From: Siderastrea radians
Taxonomy: Eukaryota; Cnidaria; Anthozoa; Scleractinia; Rhizangiidae
Length of the DNA: 64,000 nucleotides
Reading direction: 5' to 3'
Assembly (NCBI GenBank): GCA_964017195.1
Contig: OZ024895.1
Coordinates: 6,506,001-6,570,000 of the forward strand
How positions within the stretch are numbered: position 1 is the first letter of the stretch; each line of letters opens with the position of its first letter. Shown here piece after piece: positions 1-10,704 of the stretch. The notes under the pieces were generated by a model. That model was not told the DNA's origin. It was given only the letters and a program-made list of their open reading frames with translations, and searched no databases. A program made the translations under genes and the position numbers.

Positions 1-1108
1 GCATTCATGACATTCTTACATGAGTCAATTTTCGCCCAGCTTCTAGCCAATGGCGTGCGAGGAATCGCGTAAGTCTTTTGATGCGTGTTGCACAAGCGAC
101 TCGCCTAGCGGTAAAATAACTCTTGAAAACAGTGGATAACTTTACAGTAAAATGGTATCCAACGGCGATAACATGATGAAAAACAGGATTCTACATTCAA
201 GGATGTAAGGGTTAGAGCAAAACCAAGTCGAGCAGAAAAGTACTAATTTGCGAACAAATAATTCTGACCTAAAGCATGACCTTTGTATTTTAAAACGAAT
301 GAAGCGTATCCGTTTACCAAACAGAATTAGAACATAGCTTTCCAATTGACACTTGTAAAACAGAATCAAAGTTATTCACAATAAACAGATTGAATTTACG
401 ACAAAATGTGTCAAATGTGTGCAACACTGTGCAATAATCTGTAAACAAAACCAAAAGAGAATTTCTAGTAGTTTCGAAGCGAACACGCGTCTCCTGTGAA
501 TTACAAAATACAAAGCGACAAGTAAAATAACAGCAATCAAAACAAACGAAAAATGCCGACAAACGATTGAATGAATTTGCCTAGCGAACTTAAAGTGAAA
601 GCACAAATAGATAAACTAGATTTGCTTGAATCACGAAACAGAATGATAACTCTAAGTTTATACTAAAATGATACGCTTAATAAAACTATACAGTAATTAA
701 CGAGGTCAAGTACCTAGGTTAATAACAGTAAACTAGAAATTCTGAAGAATTTATAGGCGGCCACTGGTAACCAGGTAGATATGGAGTTCCGCTTTTAGGC
801 TTGGCTAAATCTATATATTAATTTCACTGCTATGTGTTCGACAGGTTTTAAAAAAGGTAAGCCATAAAGATGCCTCAATCAGACTTTGGAAAAGTTCACC
901 TGGGAGTTTGATTGGCACATGTCATCTGACTTGGACTGTCGCGCTCCTCACGCGCGCGCTTGTGCCAATTTAGTTCCCATTCCTCGCGCGCTGAAAAACT
1001 ATATGGAGCCACCTTAAACTGAAGCAAACCTTTTGATGCTGAATTCACAAGTCTGGAAAACATATATATTAAAAGTTGTTTATTAATAGGCACTATCTAA
1101 CCATACAG
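1..1108. other. No gene recognised
   Basis: AT-rich sequence with only short spurious reading frames. I see no splice-linked exons, RNA gene or clear repeat before the MITE that begins near 1109. Confidence 0.5.
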
Positions 1109-1188
1109 GTACGCGTTTCTCGACGGTGCCGAAAACATTTTGGCCCCGAAAAGCCATTTGTAAAAATATGAACAACTCATTCTACAAA

Positions 1189-1330
1189 GATGAAATTATG
1201 AATATATGAAATTCATATATTTGAACTGCGGAATGAAGAATTAAATGTAATAACTGCGAGGATCTTCTTTACATTTAATTCTTCATTCCGCAGTTCAAAT
1301 ATATGAATTTCATATATTCATAATTTCATC
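1189..1330. repeat. 62-bp perfect inverted repeat
   Basis: Positions 1189-1250 are the exact reverse complement of 1269-1330, separated by 18 nt. The spacer motif (TAACTGCGAGGATCTTCT) and part of the right arm recur at about 1498-1530 behind the tRNA-like unit. The palindrome therefore probably arose by head-to-head duplication of a SINE tail. Confidence 0.9.
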
Positions 1331-1381
1331 TTCATCTTTCCCGGGTATATTACGAACCAATTTAATGACCAGCTCCCAGTT

Positions 1382-1452
1382 GGCTTGTTAGCTCAACTGG
1401 TTAGAGCGCTGCACCGGTATCGCAGAGGTCAGGGTTCGAATCCCGGCAAGCC
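1382..1452 (+). repeat. tRNA-derived SINE head
   Basis: The sequence folds as a tRNA: a seven-base acceptor stem GGCTTGT/GCAAGCC, a D arm with GCTC/GAGC, and a B box GGTTCGAATCC. The anticodon arm is poor: stem CTGCA/CGCAG has an A-C mismatch and position 33 is C instead of U. It is followed by a pyrimidine-rich stretch and the TAACTGCGAGGATC tail. I read it as the pol III promoter head of a SINE rather than a working tRNA gene. Confidence 0.6.
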
Positions 1453-1716
1453 TAATTTTTTAAGGCTTTCTTTCCGCAACTGCAGAAGTTGCGTTAATAA
1501 CTGCGAGGATCTTCTTTACATTTAATTCATTCTACAAAGCCGTTATTTCAACGTTTCTGTAAGAAGAAATATTTAACTTCTAGCAAAGTTTCATGCTTGG
1601 CAACTTTTTTGTTTATAAGATAGAGTGGGAATTATCGTGCCCGAAATCGGCCCGAAAAGTTTCGGGGCTTTCGAGAAACGCACGCCAGGTGCGAATTGCT
1701 AATTTTATTTTCATTA

Positions 1717-4700
1717 ATGGATGGTCGATCCCATGAAAGTATGTAAATTAGTTAAAGTGGTTACACGTTTTCGCTTCTCACTGAAATTTTCTCTGTTCAC
1801 TCTCCTTTTAGGGACAGAAACCGAAGGGAATACGAAATATAGTTCACTGCAGGGCAATGACAGCCCCCCACGACTCAGTATTAAGCTTCCAAAGACAAGT
1901 GAGCTTTCCAACACGAGTAAACCTTGGAGTGATGCTGAACTTCCGGTTGATTTTCTGTTATTGACAGTGGAGGACTGTGAATTCTTAAGCTGTTTATTCT
2001 ACCTGGATAAACCATTTAAGAGTTACTGCAAAGAGATTGGTTATGTTTACTTTGGATCCATGGGTAGCGGTGACCAAGCGAAACTGAAGGTTGCATTGAT
2101 CAAGTGTTCCAAAGGCACTGCAGTTCCAGGTGGTTCTTTAACTGTTGTAAAGAATGCAGTTAGGATACTGCGGCCCAAAGCTGTATTCTCTGTTGGGGCT
2201 TGCAGCGGTTTAAATTCTGAGAAAACCAAGCTTGGTGATGTAGTTGTGTCTTCCAAGTTAACAACTCCTGCCTGCAAAACTCCCGTGAGTAGAGATATTG
2301 GCAACATCATTAGAAATGCAGCTGATGGATGGAAAGCTCCTGTGGAAGACCCAGATGTGCTTGAAGTGCGTGTACATTGCGGAGATGTGCTGAGCCAGCC
2401 TCAGGCAGCCAGGCTTGGATGGCGACATGAAGACATAATCCAGCATTATCCTGATGCAGTTGCAGTTGAAACGGAAGGCGAGGGTAAGAGTTTTAGTCAT
2501 TTTCTTAACAGTCTGCTTGTTTGAAACTTATTAAATAAACCACCCATTTTCCTATTCTATATGTGACAAAGTAGTGGTTTTAAAATTAGTGTCTTTTTCT
2601 GTTGCTGGAGTTGTTTAAATAGTGTGAAGATCTGAGTGCGTAGACTCATACAGGCTATCTTGAAAAGATTCGTGCTATCTGCTCTCTGTGACCTTCCGTT
2701 TCTCAATTAACCAATTGTTTTGCCTGAGTTCTTTAGATAGCAGTTAAAGTAAGGTAAAATGTTGACGAGCCTAGTGGCTCACAACTAACAGAACTTAATC
2801 CTGTTTTATGTCCGGTTTCCATGCATCGATAAGCAGGTGTTTACAAAATTGAACCTTGATATTCTCGTTAATCGTTGCAGTTGTATTGCACCTCGTAACT
2901 GATTCATCTGCAAGAACTCTACACTTAGGATGAAGAGACTTTTCCATTGTAAGATTACTTCCTCCACTGGAGGAAGATTTCGTGGACGGGTGAAGTGATT
3001 AATTTTTTTTCCTCCTGTTCCAGGTGTATTTGCAGCAGCCTATGATGATAAGGTGGAATGGGTGATAGTGAAAGGCGTTGCAAACTATGGAGATCGCAGC
3101 CAGTCGTCAAGTGATGAGTGGGTGTCTTTTGCGAGTACCATGGCGGCTTCTGTTGTAGCCAATCTTTTAATTGACCCTGTCATTTTTCAAGAATGGCTAC
3201 ATTATAATCAAGGTAAGTGTTATTACTGGAAAAGGTTTCCTTCAATAGCCCCTTTTCTATTAGTCTTATACGCAGCCGTTTTTAGTGTCGTCACGCCACG
3301 ACACTAAAAACGGCTGCGTAGGAGACTACTTTTTTGTTAGAGTACATTATTGAGCATACACATCATTTTCAAACATGTCGTCGTGAAACTTCGTTAATAC
3401 TCCGAGACGTTTTGTCTACCCATCGTAAACTTTTTCAAAGAGTTAAGCAAAATAAGGTGTGATATTTAATTTTTGTCCCATCTTGAAGCGGCAATTTCCG
3501 TCTATCTTGCACCACAGAAATTGTTTCCTAGTTGGTGTCGGAAGCACCCGTGAAATAGCTACGCTAGGTCTTTTCAGGGTATCACCGTTTTAGCGCTAAA
3601 TCAGGTTCCCAGTAGTCCCAGTCACTTACGTATATAGATGACAGCTTAAGTTTCAGTTCATTTGTAACAGATAGTATAGCTTAAGGTGGCTGAACACAGT
3701 TTGCACACGCTTGATGATTTCTACTGCTGATGCAATAGAGCGCGTGAGAAAAAACAAACATGGTGGTTCCCATACAGCAATAGTTTTATGTTGTCCAATG
3801 CAGATTGCGCAGAAGTTGTATATTTTCCTCTTAACTCACAATTTGTTGGGTGTCAAAACGTTTGTTTTATTGGAAAATTAAAAATACCCTGCCTTTTTAG
3901 ATCATATTTGTCCGTAGATCCAGAATTAGAAGCAGGTCGAATGCAACGCATGCGCAGTTAACCAAAATATTTTGAAAGATTTTTGGCTGAAAATACGTTC
4001 ACCTTAGGAAAGATGAACGTTTATTCGTTTGTCTCACGATGGAATTGCTTTGAGTTGTTTGATCGGCTGTCGTGCTTTTTGATCGTAGGTATCCAAGCTT
4101 CAGGAATTTCGATTCCACTATCCCTATTGATGTTGTTAGGATGAAGTCTAATAAGGATAGCCTCTTTAAAACATCAATAGGGATAGTGGAATCGAAATTC
4201 CTGAAGCTTGGATACCTAACAGCCGATCAACCACAAAGCGGACCTATGAGGGAACAACGTCTAATAGTCGGAATAATAATGAGCATCGAAATGCACCAAT
4301 AGCAGCGAACCAATATGCTACAAATAGCGACACGTAGACAATCGACCTCATCGCCTGATGAAGACTAGCAGTATTCCAGTTGGAACGTCGCGATCAACAA
4401 CTCAAAGCGATTCCATCGTGAGACAAACGAATAAACGTTCATCTTTCCTATCTTACACAACAATGAACAATAAACACATCTTTAATGATATATTCACCTT
4501 TTCTGTTTGAAAGTCTTATGTGCCAAAGGATTATGCAATGAATTGGAAATTAATTCAACACAATACAAAACAGGGACAAAAAAGGATTCATAGCTTTATA
4601 AATATAGACATATAGTGAGTATACGGGCAATGTGTTAACAATGATGTGAAAGTACTTGAACCAGTATTGCGATCGGTAGTTCACAGCGTCGCTGGTGGAG

Positions 4701-7700
4701 TGCCTCTTTCCGTAGTTGATGTGTTGTTAATTCAAAATCAGGGACGTCATCAACAACGCACGGGCTTGTAAGCGCGAGCACCAACGAACTTTCAGTTAAG
4801 CTCTGATGAAGGTGGACAGAAGTCACCGAAAATTTAGAAGAAAAAAGTCAGATCGGTTTAAAAAACTTGTTTTTTTAATGATGTGAAAATCTCCAGTTAT
4901 TTTAATTATCTGATGAATGTCAATGAATAAACATTTTTCCAATCTTTACAATCAGATAAAATCAGAGACGACCTCGAACAGATGAAAGGCGAACTGAAAA
5001 GTGAAATTGGTGGCATTAATGAGAAGCTGGACACTCTGAAGGCAACTTCAACTGAAGACGAAGGTCAGTTCTCTAAAGTTTTTAATCTTTTAACTTCTCC
5101 TGCTGAATGTAAAAATTCTGTATTTGTTGTAATACTTCCCAGCAGTGAAAATTTTCACGGGAAAACAAACTGTACCAAGTTTAAATAAAAGTTCTTCAGT
5201 TCATTTGAATGGTCCAAATTTTCAGTCACGTTTTATCGAAGATTGAACTGTATGACAGGGGAGTCTATAATTCTGATAATTAAAAGGTCACACTTGGTTT
5301 ACATATACATCATGGTCTTCGATTACACGTATAACTCAAGAATTTGTCATTATAGGAACATGACTTTCTTTTGAGTAACCTCACTTTTAGAGTCAAAAAG
5401 CGACTCAACTTTTCGGGTGACTTTCCTTTGAGAACCCTTTTTACTTTTAGAGAGTGGTTTGGATGCGTGACTGAATTAAGCCATTGAAAAGTATAATTCC
5501 CTGTGTTTCTCATTGCTAATCACCGTTTTCCATTTCCTAAATTTTGATGCTGAACGCTCTTTAACCTTTTGTTCTCCTTCACAGATAACACCAGGGACGA
5601 CCTCGAACAGATAAAAACTGAAATTGTAAACATTAGTGAGAAGCTGAACACTTTAAAGACATCTGTAACTAAGGATGAAGGTCAGTTCCGAGCTAAAAAC
5701 TAGACAAAAAATTATAACTAGATGTCATAGTTTATTAAATATCTTATCCAACCATGAGCTATAGGAAACATGGATTTTGAGTTCTCACCGAACGTTGAGA
5801 AGAGAATTTGTACCGTCTTAATCGGCGTTAATAAACCGGAATGAAACACGAGCCTATTACTCTGATTACTTCATTGATTGAAATATGGTTTATCCACATT
5901 CTGAAAGTTCAGCTACATGCCATTCACATCTAAGCAGTGCAGGGATCGCTATTTAAGCAAGTATTTGTTCGTAAGTTGCACCGTTTCTTGCCACCTGCCA
6001 CCCCGTCTCTATTAAGCCCCCCCGTTTCTATTCATGCCCCCCCCCCTGTTCTCTATTAGCAGCCCGAGGGGGGGGGGGGGCTTGAAGAGGATTTGCAGTA
6101 TTACAAAACTTGAATCACATGGTAGGGATTATTGGAGAGGGCGCTAATAGAACTTTTCTAAAAGGGATTCCGTCCGGGGTCTATTGTCTTATTTAAGACA
6201 CACCTCTTTTTACCATTTAGTTAAATGAGTGTAATTGACCAGGGGGTTTGAGAAATACTGTTGCAAACTGTTGCCAAAAAGAAGCGGCGGTTTTTGTTAT
6301 GGTGTTTGGCTACGAGAAGGTCAGGATAGTTGACGTAGAATCATTTCCGAGGTTAACTTCTGTCACCTATATTTCGCTTCCAGGTTCGTTTGATTCAACT
6401 GAGTTGCTAGGTGGGATTCGGCAACTGTACACAATCCGGGAAGGATGGCTTGCACCTTTCCCTTGGTGTGAAGAGTTCCACTTTCATCTTGATGACATCT
6501 TTACAAAACTCAAGATGGTCAGCAGGAAGAAAACTAGAGGAGCAACGACAAGCAACATTGTTGAAATGTCCGCGATCTTCCAACCACACGAAGAGTGTCC
6601 AAAGCCCAGAACTGTGTTAATTGAAGGAGAGCCCGGTATGGGAAAGACAACCTACTGCAATAAGGTTGCTTACGATTGGGCCACCAAGAAATGTGAGGAA
6701 GCAGATTACCTTCCTGAAGTCAAAGTAGTACTATTGCTGAGATGCTGCGACATCGATTCTGACCTTTGGAAAGCCATTGATGATCAGCTTCTGCCGCGAG
6801 ATATTCATGAAAAAGAGCGCAATAATTTTTTCAAGTACATTCACCAAAATCAGTCCAACGTTCTATTGGTACTTGACGGATTGGACGAGTTACCTACGAG
6901 TAAATTGCCAGAGTTTTCAGAACTCATTCAAGGTAGAATGCTTCCTCGATGTCCCGTTGTGGTTACAGCACGACATGAGGCTGGGATACCGATGAGAAAA
7001 GTCTGTGACACTCTGCTAGAAATTGAAGGATTTACTACGCTAGATGCTGAAGATTTTATAGTCAAGTTTTTCAAAGAGAAGGAAGGGGATTTGGCCCAGA
7101 AGCTCTTACACAAACTGGACGATGATACGAACTTGGAAGAACTGATCGCAAATCCCCTCAACACTGCACTTCTTTGCCTTCTTTGTGAAGACTTTGAGGG
7201 CAATTTTCCAGAAAGTAGAACACAACTGTACTTTGAACTAGTACAGTGTGTCCTGAGACGATACAGAAAAAAGAAGGGATTAGCGGTTATCACTGAGGAT
7301 TTGATTGAAGTATACAAGACTGAGTTGAAACACCTTGGCTCGATTGCGTTAAACGGTCTGCGTGAAGATAATATGTACTTCACCGACAAACAGCTTGGAA
7401 ATCACATGAGCGACTTACCTGGATTTGGATTTCTGTCAGTTCAGCCTGGAAGCAGCAAGCGAAGACCATGTACCTGTTACGGATTTCTGCATAAGAGCTT
7501 CCAAGAATTTTTCGCAGCTTATTTTCTCTGTTGTCAGCTTCTCAGTGGAGAAATCAGTCCTGAAGGCTTAGCTGCTGACGATAGAGATTTTCGTGAGCTG
7601 AACCAAGTGCTTTTGTTCACTTGTGGCATGCTAGCAAAGCAGTCCGAAGAAACAGCAGAGGCCCTTATCAAGAGAATAGCGACTCAAGTGAACGGAGATG

Positions 7701-8416
7701 ATAAGTTTGCCGCTTTGGTAATGAAGTGCATTGGAGAATGCAAAAAAGAACAAAGTGACTTTCATGTAGAATTGGCACGTACCTTTGGCTCATCTTTGAG
7801 ACTGACAGAGTTGGATTTGTCTGGCAATGACCTTAATGCTGCTGGGGTTGCTGCGCTTGCTGAAGCGCTTAAGATGAACACAACTCTGACAGTGTTGGTT
7901 TCGTCTGGCAATAACCTTAATGCTGCTGGGGCTGCTGCGCTTGCTGAAGCGCTTAAGACGAACACAACTCTGACAGAGTTGTATTTGCTTAACAATAACC
8001 TTAATGCTGCTGGGGCTGCTGCGCTTGCTGAAGCGCTTAAGATGAACACAACTCTGACATGGTTGGATTTGTTTGACAATAACCTTAATGCTGCTGGGGC
8101 TGCTGCGCTTGCTGAAGCGCTTAAGATGAACACAACTCTGACAGTGTTGGATTTGTCTAACAATAACCTTAATGCTGCTGGGGCTGCTGCGCTTGCTGAA
8201 GCGCTTAAGATGAACACAACTCTGACAAAGTTGTATTTGCTTAACAATAATATTAATGCTGCTGGGGCTGCTGCGCTTGCTGATGCGCTTAATGTAAACA
8301 CAACTATGTTAGAGTTGGGGTTGTCTAGTTTTGACTTCAGTCAGTCTGTCTTTAATGAACTCGAAGAGGCACATGGCAGCCGTATCTCGTGTTTGCCGAA
8401 AGTTGAAGCCTTTTGA
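1717..8416 (+). CDS. NLR-type immune receptor: PNP-coiled coil-NACHT-LRR
   Basis: Predicted intracellular sensor of the NLR class, about 1,039 residues. Exons by GT-AG sites: 1717-1738, 1812-2483, 3024-3212, 4956-5063, 5585-5680, 6384-8416; every junction is phase 1 and the frame stays open. Residues about 50-285 resemble the nucleoside phosphorylase fold (SVGACSGL near 137; VETEGEGVFAAA and VKGVANYGD near 225-255). Two coiled-coil exons follow. NACHT: Walker A GEPGMGKTT at 444-452, Walker B LLVLDGLDEL near 521-530. Six LRRs at about 836-1003. NACHT drives nucleotide-dependent oligomerisation; the PNP domain is a likely effector, possibly an ATP nucleosidase, which is inference. The 22-nt first exon is the weakest part; a start further upstream is possible. 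No inactivating lesion is seen. Confidence 0.85.
1812..3212 (+). other. PNP-like (nucleoside phosphorylase) domain, two exons
   Basis: Exons 1812-2483 and 3024-3212 encode the N-terminal enzyme-like domain of the NLR. They are joined at GAG-G/GT, which keeps the run VETEGEG-VFAAAYDD intact; in the PNP/MTA-SAH nucleosidase superfamily this position holds the base- and ribose-binding Glu region. The glycine-rich SVGACSGL and the later VKGVANYGD (usual form ends in D) are also family hallmarks. Substrate cannot be told from sequence alone. PNP-superfamily effectors in bacterial anti-phage systems cleave ATP, so ATP or a nucleoside are the leading candidates. Confidence 0.75.
3269..3320. mobile_element. 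Minimal palindromic MITE (23-bp arms)
   Basis: TACGCAGCCGTTTTTAGTG... at 3269-3291 is perfectly inverted at 3298-3320, around a 6-nt loop. It lies 57 bases into the intron after exon 3 of the NLR gene. The outer motif is one I associate with a common cnidarian MITE, apparently here reduced to its ends. Confidence 0.7.
4006..4449. mobile_element. Palindromic MITE in NLR intron
   Basis: The outer ends (AGGAAAGATGAACG at 4006 and its inverse ending at 4449) form about 55-bp arms. Inside, 4086-4134 is an exact reverse complement of 4170-4218 with a 35-nt spacer. There is no coding capacity. It sits in the 1.7-kb intron between the PNP and the first coiled-coil exon. Confidence 0.8.
4956..5680 (+). 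other. Duplicated coiled-coil exons of the NLR
   Basis: Exon 4956-5063 (36 codons) and exon 5585-5680 (32 codons) both start ATAA, share RDDLEQ(M/I)K and the pattern INEKLDTLK / ISEKLNTLK, and end DEG. Both have phase 1 on each side, so either can be lost or gained without a frameshift. They look like tandem exon duplicates building a short helical linker between PNP and NACHT. Both acceptors (ATCAG, TCACAG) and donors (GTCAGT) are acceptable. Confidence 0.75.
7802..8305 (+). repeat. Six 84-bp tandem LRR-coding repeats
   Basis: Six head-to-tail units of 28 codons, ribonuclease-inhibitor type, pattern LTxLxLxxNxLNAAGAAALAEALKxNTT. The helix half (AACCTTAATGCTGCTGGGGC... onward) is almost invariant at DNA level. 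Differences concentrate in the first 25 or so bases, which encode the beta-strand/concave residues (ELDLSG, VLVSSG, ELYLLN, WLDLFD, VLDLSN, KLYLLN). A partial seventh unit starts at 8306. Confidence 0.95.
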
Positions 8417-10043
8417 GTTTTCTCCATCTCCACTCCCTCTACGTTTTGAAGAAAAGAGTACGTAATTACAAGGAGGTTTTAAAAGCCGTTAATTAGTTTT
8501 TAAACACAGAGAGAGGTGAAATGTAGAAGCCAAGTGGCTCATCCTGTCAGGCAAAGTTTTGTGGCTTCCAACACCGTGACTAACTGAAAAAACAAAAACA
8601 TTAAAGGTGCTTTAGGCTCTTGGAAGATTCTTTCTCGACTACATTCGAATCATCGGTTGTTAGTGATAATAATAGAAAATCGAAACAGTTATTCGAATTT
8701 TCGGTAAAATTCGGCAAAATGTGACCGTTTCATAACTGAGAATTCTTATCATTAGTCATTCAGTCCCTGATTCAAGGCTTAAAGCCACCAAAGTGCTTCA
8801 AATGAAGTTGCACTGTTTCCTTTTACAGGCTGTTCGCTTGCTTGCTCTGTTTTATAAAGCTTTTATTTTACCTGTGATTTGTGTAGTATGGAAATTCAGG
8901 TAAAATTTCCAACACAGTATTATACAATATCACTGTTGTATTGAAATATTTTAACTCGTTAGACTTGTGAATAGGCCGTTAATCACCACAAGGAAAAAAA
9001 GGAAACCTACTAAATGATGGAGAAAAGATAAAATCAAAATGATTTCTTGTGTGCAGTTTTATAGTAACGTCCTGTTACTTAGTATGTCCAGCGAGGCTAC
9101 TTTACCTCGTAGAATGGTTGTACATAGTACCCTGTAATGGTGACACTTGTCTGATTATTTTTACGCGATTCATAAATTTTTGAGAAAATGTGGCCGAACA
9201 AGTATAAAACTCACCAAGAGATTACGTTTACTAGAGGCCGTAACTGCCGTTCATAACCAAGTCTACTCCTTTTCAACACTTAGAAGTCCTCAAAAAATGG
9301 TATTAACATTTTTTTTAATTTTGTTAAATGTTGTCAATTTGTAAATATTTAGTTAAGCGAATTAATCTAGCGGACATGATCAACGAGTGCACAATAAAAT
9401 GTAATGTTGACGCAGAAGTGTTCGCTTCTTGTATGGCTTATTTTCAGTCCAAACAATGTACTGAGTCGACAATGTGCTGACTGTGAAGACTCTAAAAGGT
9501 GACCAGTAAAGTTGTCAAAATGGTGGTCACTTGGTGTGACTAGTTACATTTGACTGTAGTGTACGCCCAAAATTAGCAGTTACGCTTGACATTAAGTTTT
9601 ACACAACCAACCCAAAAGTCCTTTTCAGGCCTACCCTCACCTAAGCTCGATTTCCTAATGTTTCCTTTCCTAACTTAGCAGTTTCACTTGAAGAACTAGC
9701 TTCAATATTCGTCAATAATTTTGGGATACCATCACATTTCTGTAATTGCCAAGGGAAATTCTTGGAAAAGACCCCCGCTCCTCTGTACAATGATGATTTT
9801 CCCATCCATAAGCAGTTTACCCGCGTTGAACAACATTGTTTTAAGGGAGGTGCGGGGGTCATTTCAACTCTGGTTGTGGCGAAATTGACTTTTTAAAGTT
9901 GAATTCATGTAAATAACCGTTTTATTGAAGTTTCCCAAAGATTTTTGTCGAAGATTGTAGCTTCTCGAACAAGTGATATACACCGGTAATTATTTCTCAG
10001 TTTTTCCGGTTTTCCACCTTTCGGTCAACTGCTGTTCAGCAGT
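8417..10043. other. Intergenic, no gene recognised
   Basis: 3' flank of the NLR gene and 5' flank of the Polinton. It is AT-rich with no conserved reading frame; short frames at 9147 and 9641 have no recognisable content. Confidence 0.5.
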
Positions 10044-10250
10044 AGTCAAAATGATGAGGGTTTGTTTTGAAAGCGGTTAAAACCGGTTTTAGGGAAATTC
10101 CCTTTTGACAGACATACAAGGGAAATCGCCATGATATGACTTTTTTGAAGGCGGTTAAAACCAGTTTTAGGGAAATTCCCTTTTGACAGACATACAAGGG
10201 AAATTCCCGAGGGCAAGATCGGGAGCAAAATAATTTTCAATTAAAGAAAT
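10044..10250 (+). repeat. Polinton left terminal inverted repeat
   Basis: Inverse of 37751-37901. A 53-base core (GCGGTTAAAACC ... ACAAGGGAAAT) is present twice, at 10073 and 10151, a 78-bp tandem step absent from the right end. The inner part (GGGAGCAAAATAATTTTC ...) is well conserved between both ends. Confidence 0.85.
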
Positions 10251-10350
10251 GCGTTGTCTATGTATACACTTGCACTGTGTTGTGCGAGAGTAATAGACAA
10301 GGTTGAATTTTCGATTGAACATTGGTGTTATTGTGTTATATTTCCGAAGT

Positions 10351-10367
10351 AATATATATATATAACG
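10351..10367 (+). promoter_or_regulatory. TATATATATATA start-proximal motif
   Basis: An alternating TA tract ends three bases before the ATG at 10368. Similar tracts precede most other starts in the element (15786, 21502, 21741, 29024, 34063), supporting a shared promoter with a very short leader. Confidence 0.55.
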
Positions 10368-10616
10368 ATGGCAAAGCAATCGTTCCCTGTTACTTCAGTA
10401 CAAAAGGCAATTTTTGATGTGGCATTTACCGCTGGGGACCAAGAAAAACTTCCACCACCATTAAGCCCAGGGTGGTATCAACCTTTACGCCCACCTCGCA
10501 TCAGAAAGGATCAGAGAAGAAAGCAAATTCTTAAACAATTTGACTCTTTGAATGAGAATTATGTTGCAGATACTCTCATCAACCGTCAACACCCCCAACT
10601 GGTTCGAAATTGCTAA
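10368..10616 (+). CDS. Small Polinton ORF, possible 5' part of the polymerase gene
   Basis: 82 codons, basic and proline-rich (SPGWYQPLRPPRIRKDQRRKQ in the middle), opening three bases after a TATATA tract. I do not recognise a domain. It is the first gene inside the left terminus, 90 bases ahead of the polymerase-like reading. It could be a separate small DNA-binding-type protein, or the true N-terminus of the polymerase now cut off by frameshifts between 10616 and 10705. The absence of a TATA tract before 10705 favours the second view mildly. Confidence 0.45.
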   Translation: MAKQSFPVTSVQKAIFDVAFTAGDQEKLPPPLSPGWYQPLRPPRIRKDQRRKQILKQFDSLNENYVADTLINRQHPQLVRNC

Positions 10617-10704
10617 TTATAACAACGTTTTTGAAGAAAAAACGCGATAGGCAAATTATCAAATGGCAATTTCTTTCTAATCTAAATAATGTGTTAACCC
10701 ACAA

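Larger units (their letters stand above)
1109..1688. mobile_element. MITE-like element with nested SINE and palindrome
   Basis: The left end (CGTTTCTCG near 1113, then GGCCCCGAAAAG) and the right end (CGGCCCGAAAAG ... CGAGAAACGC near 1645-1680) are inverted, diverged copies of each other. The same terminal pattern brackets a second element at 44796-45037, so this is a family of non-autonomous DNA transposons. This copy carries a 62-bp inverted repeat (1189-1330) and a tRNA-like SINE (1382-1452). Its right end lies about 30 bases before the proposed start codon of the NLR gene. Superfamily is not determined. Confidence 0.55.

Noticed and set aside
1382..1452. Functional tRNA gene
   Set aside because: The anticodon stem has a mismatch and the loop lacks U33; it is followed by a SINE-type tail shared with nearby sequence.
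6928..7389. 153-codon minus-strand ORF
   Set aside because: Antisense to the NACHT-containing exon; no recognisable domain.
7762..8301. 179-codon minus-strand ORF with SASASAAAPAAL repeats
   Set aside because: It is the antisense shadow of the repeated LRR exon; the plus-strand frame has clear NACHT-LRR content.
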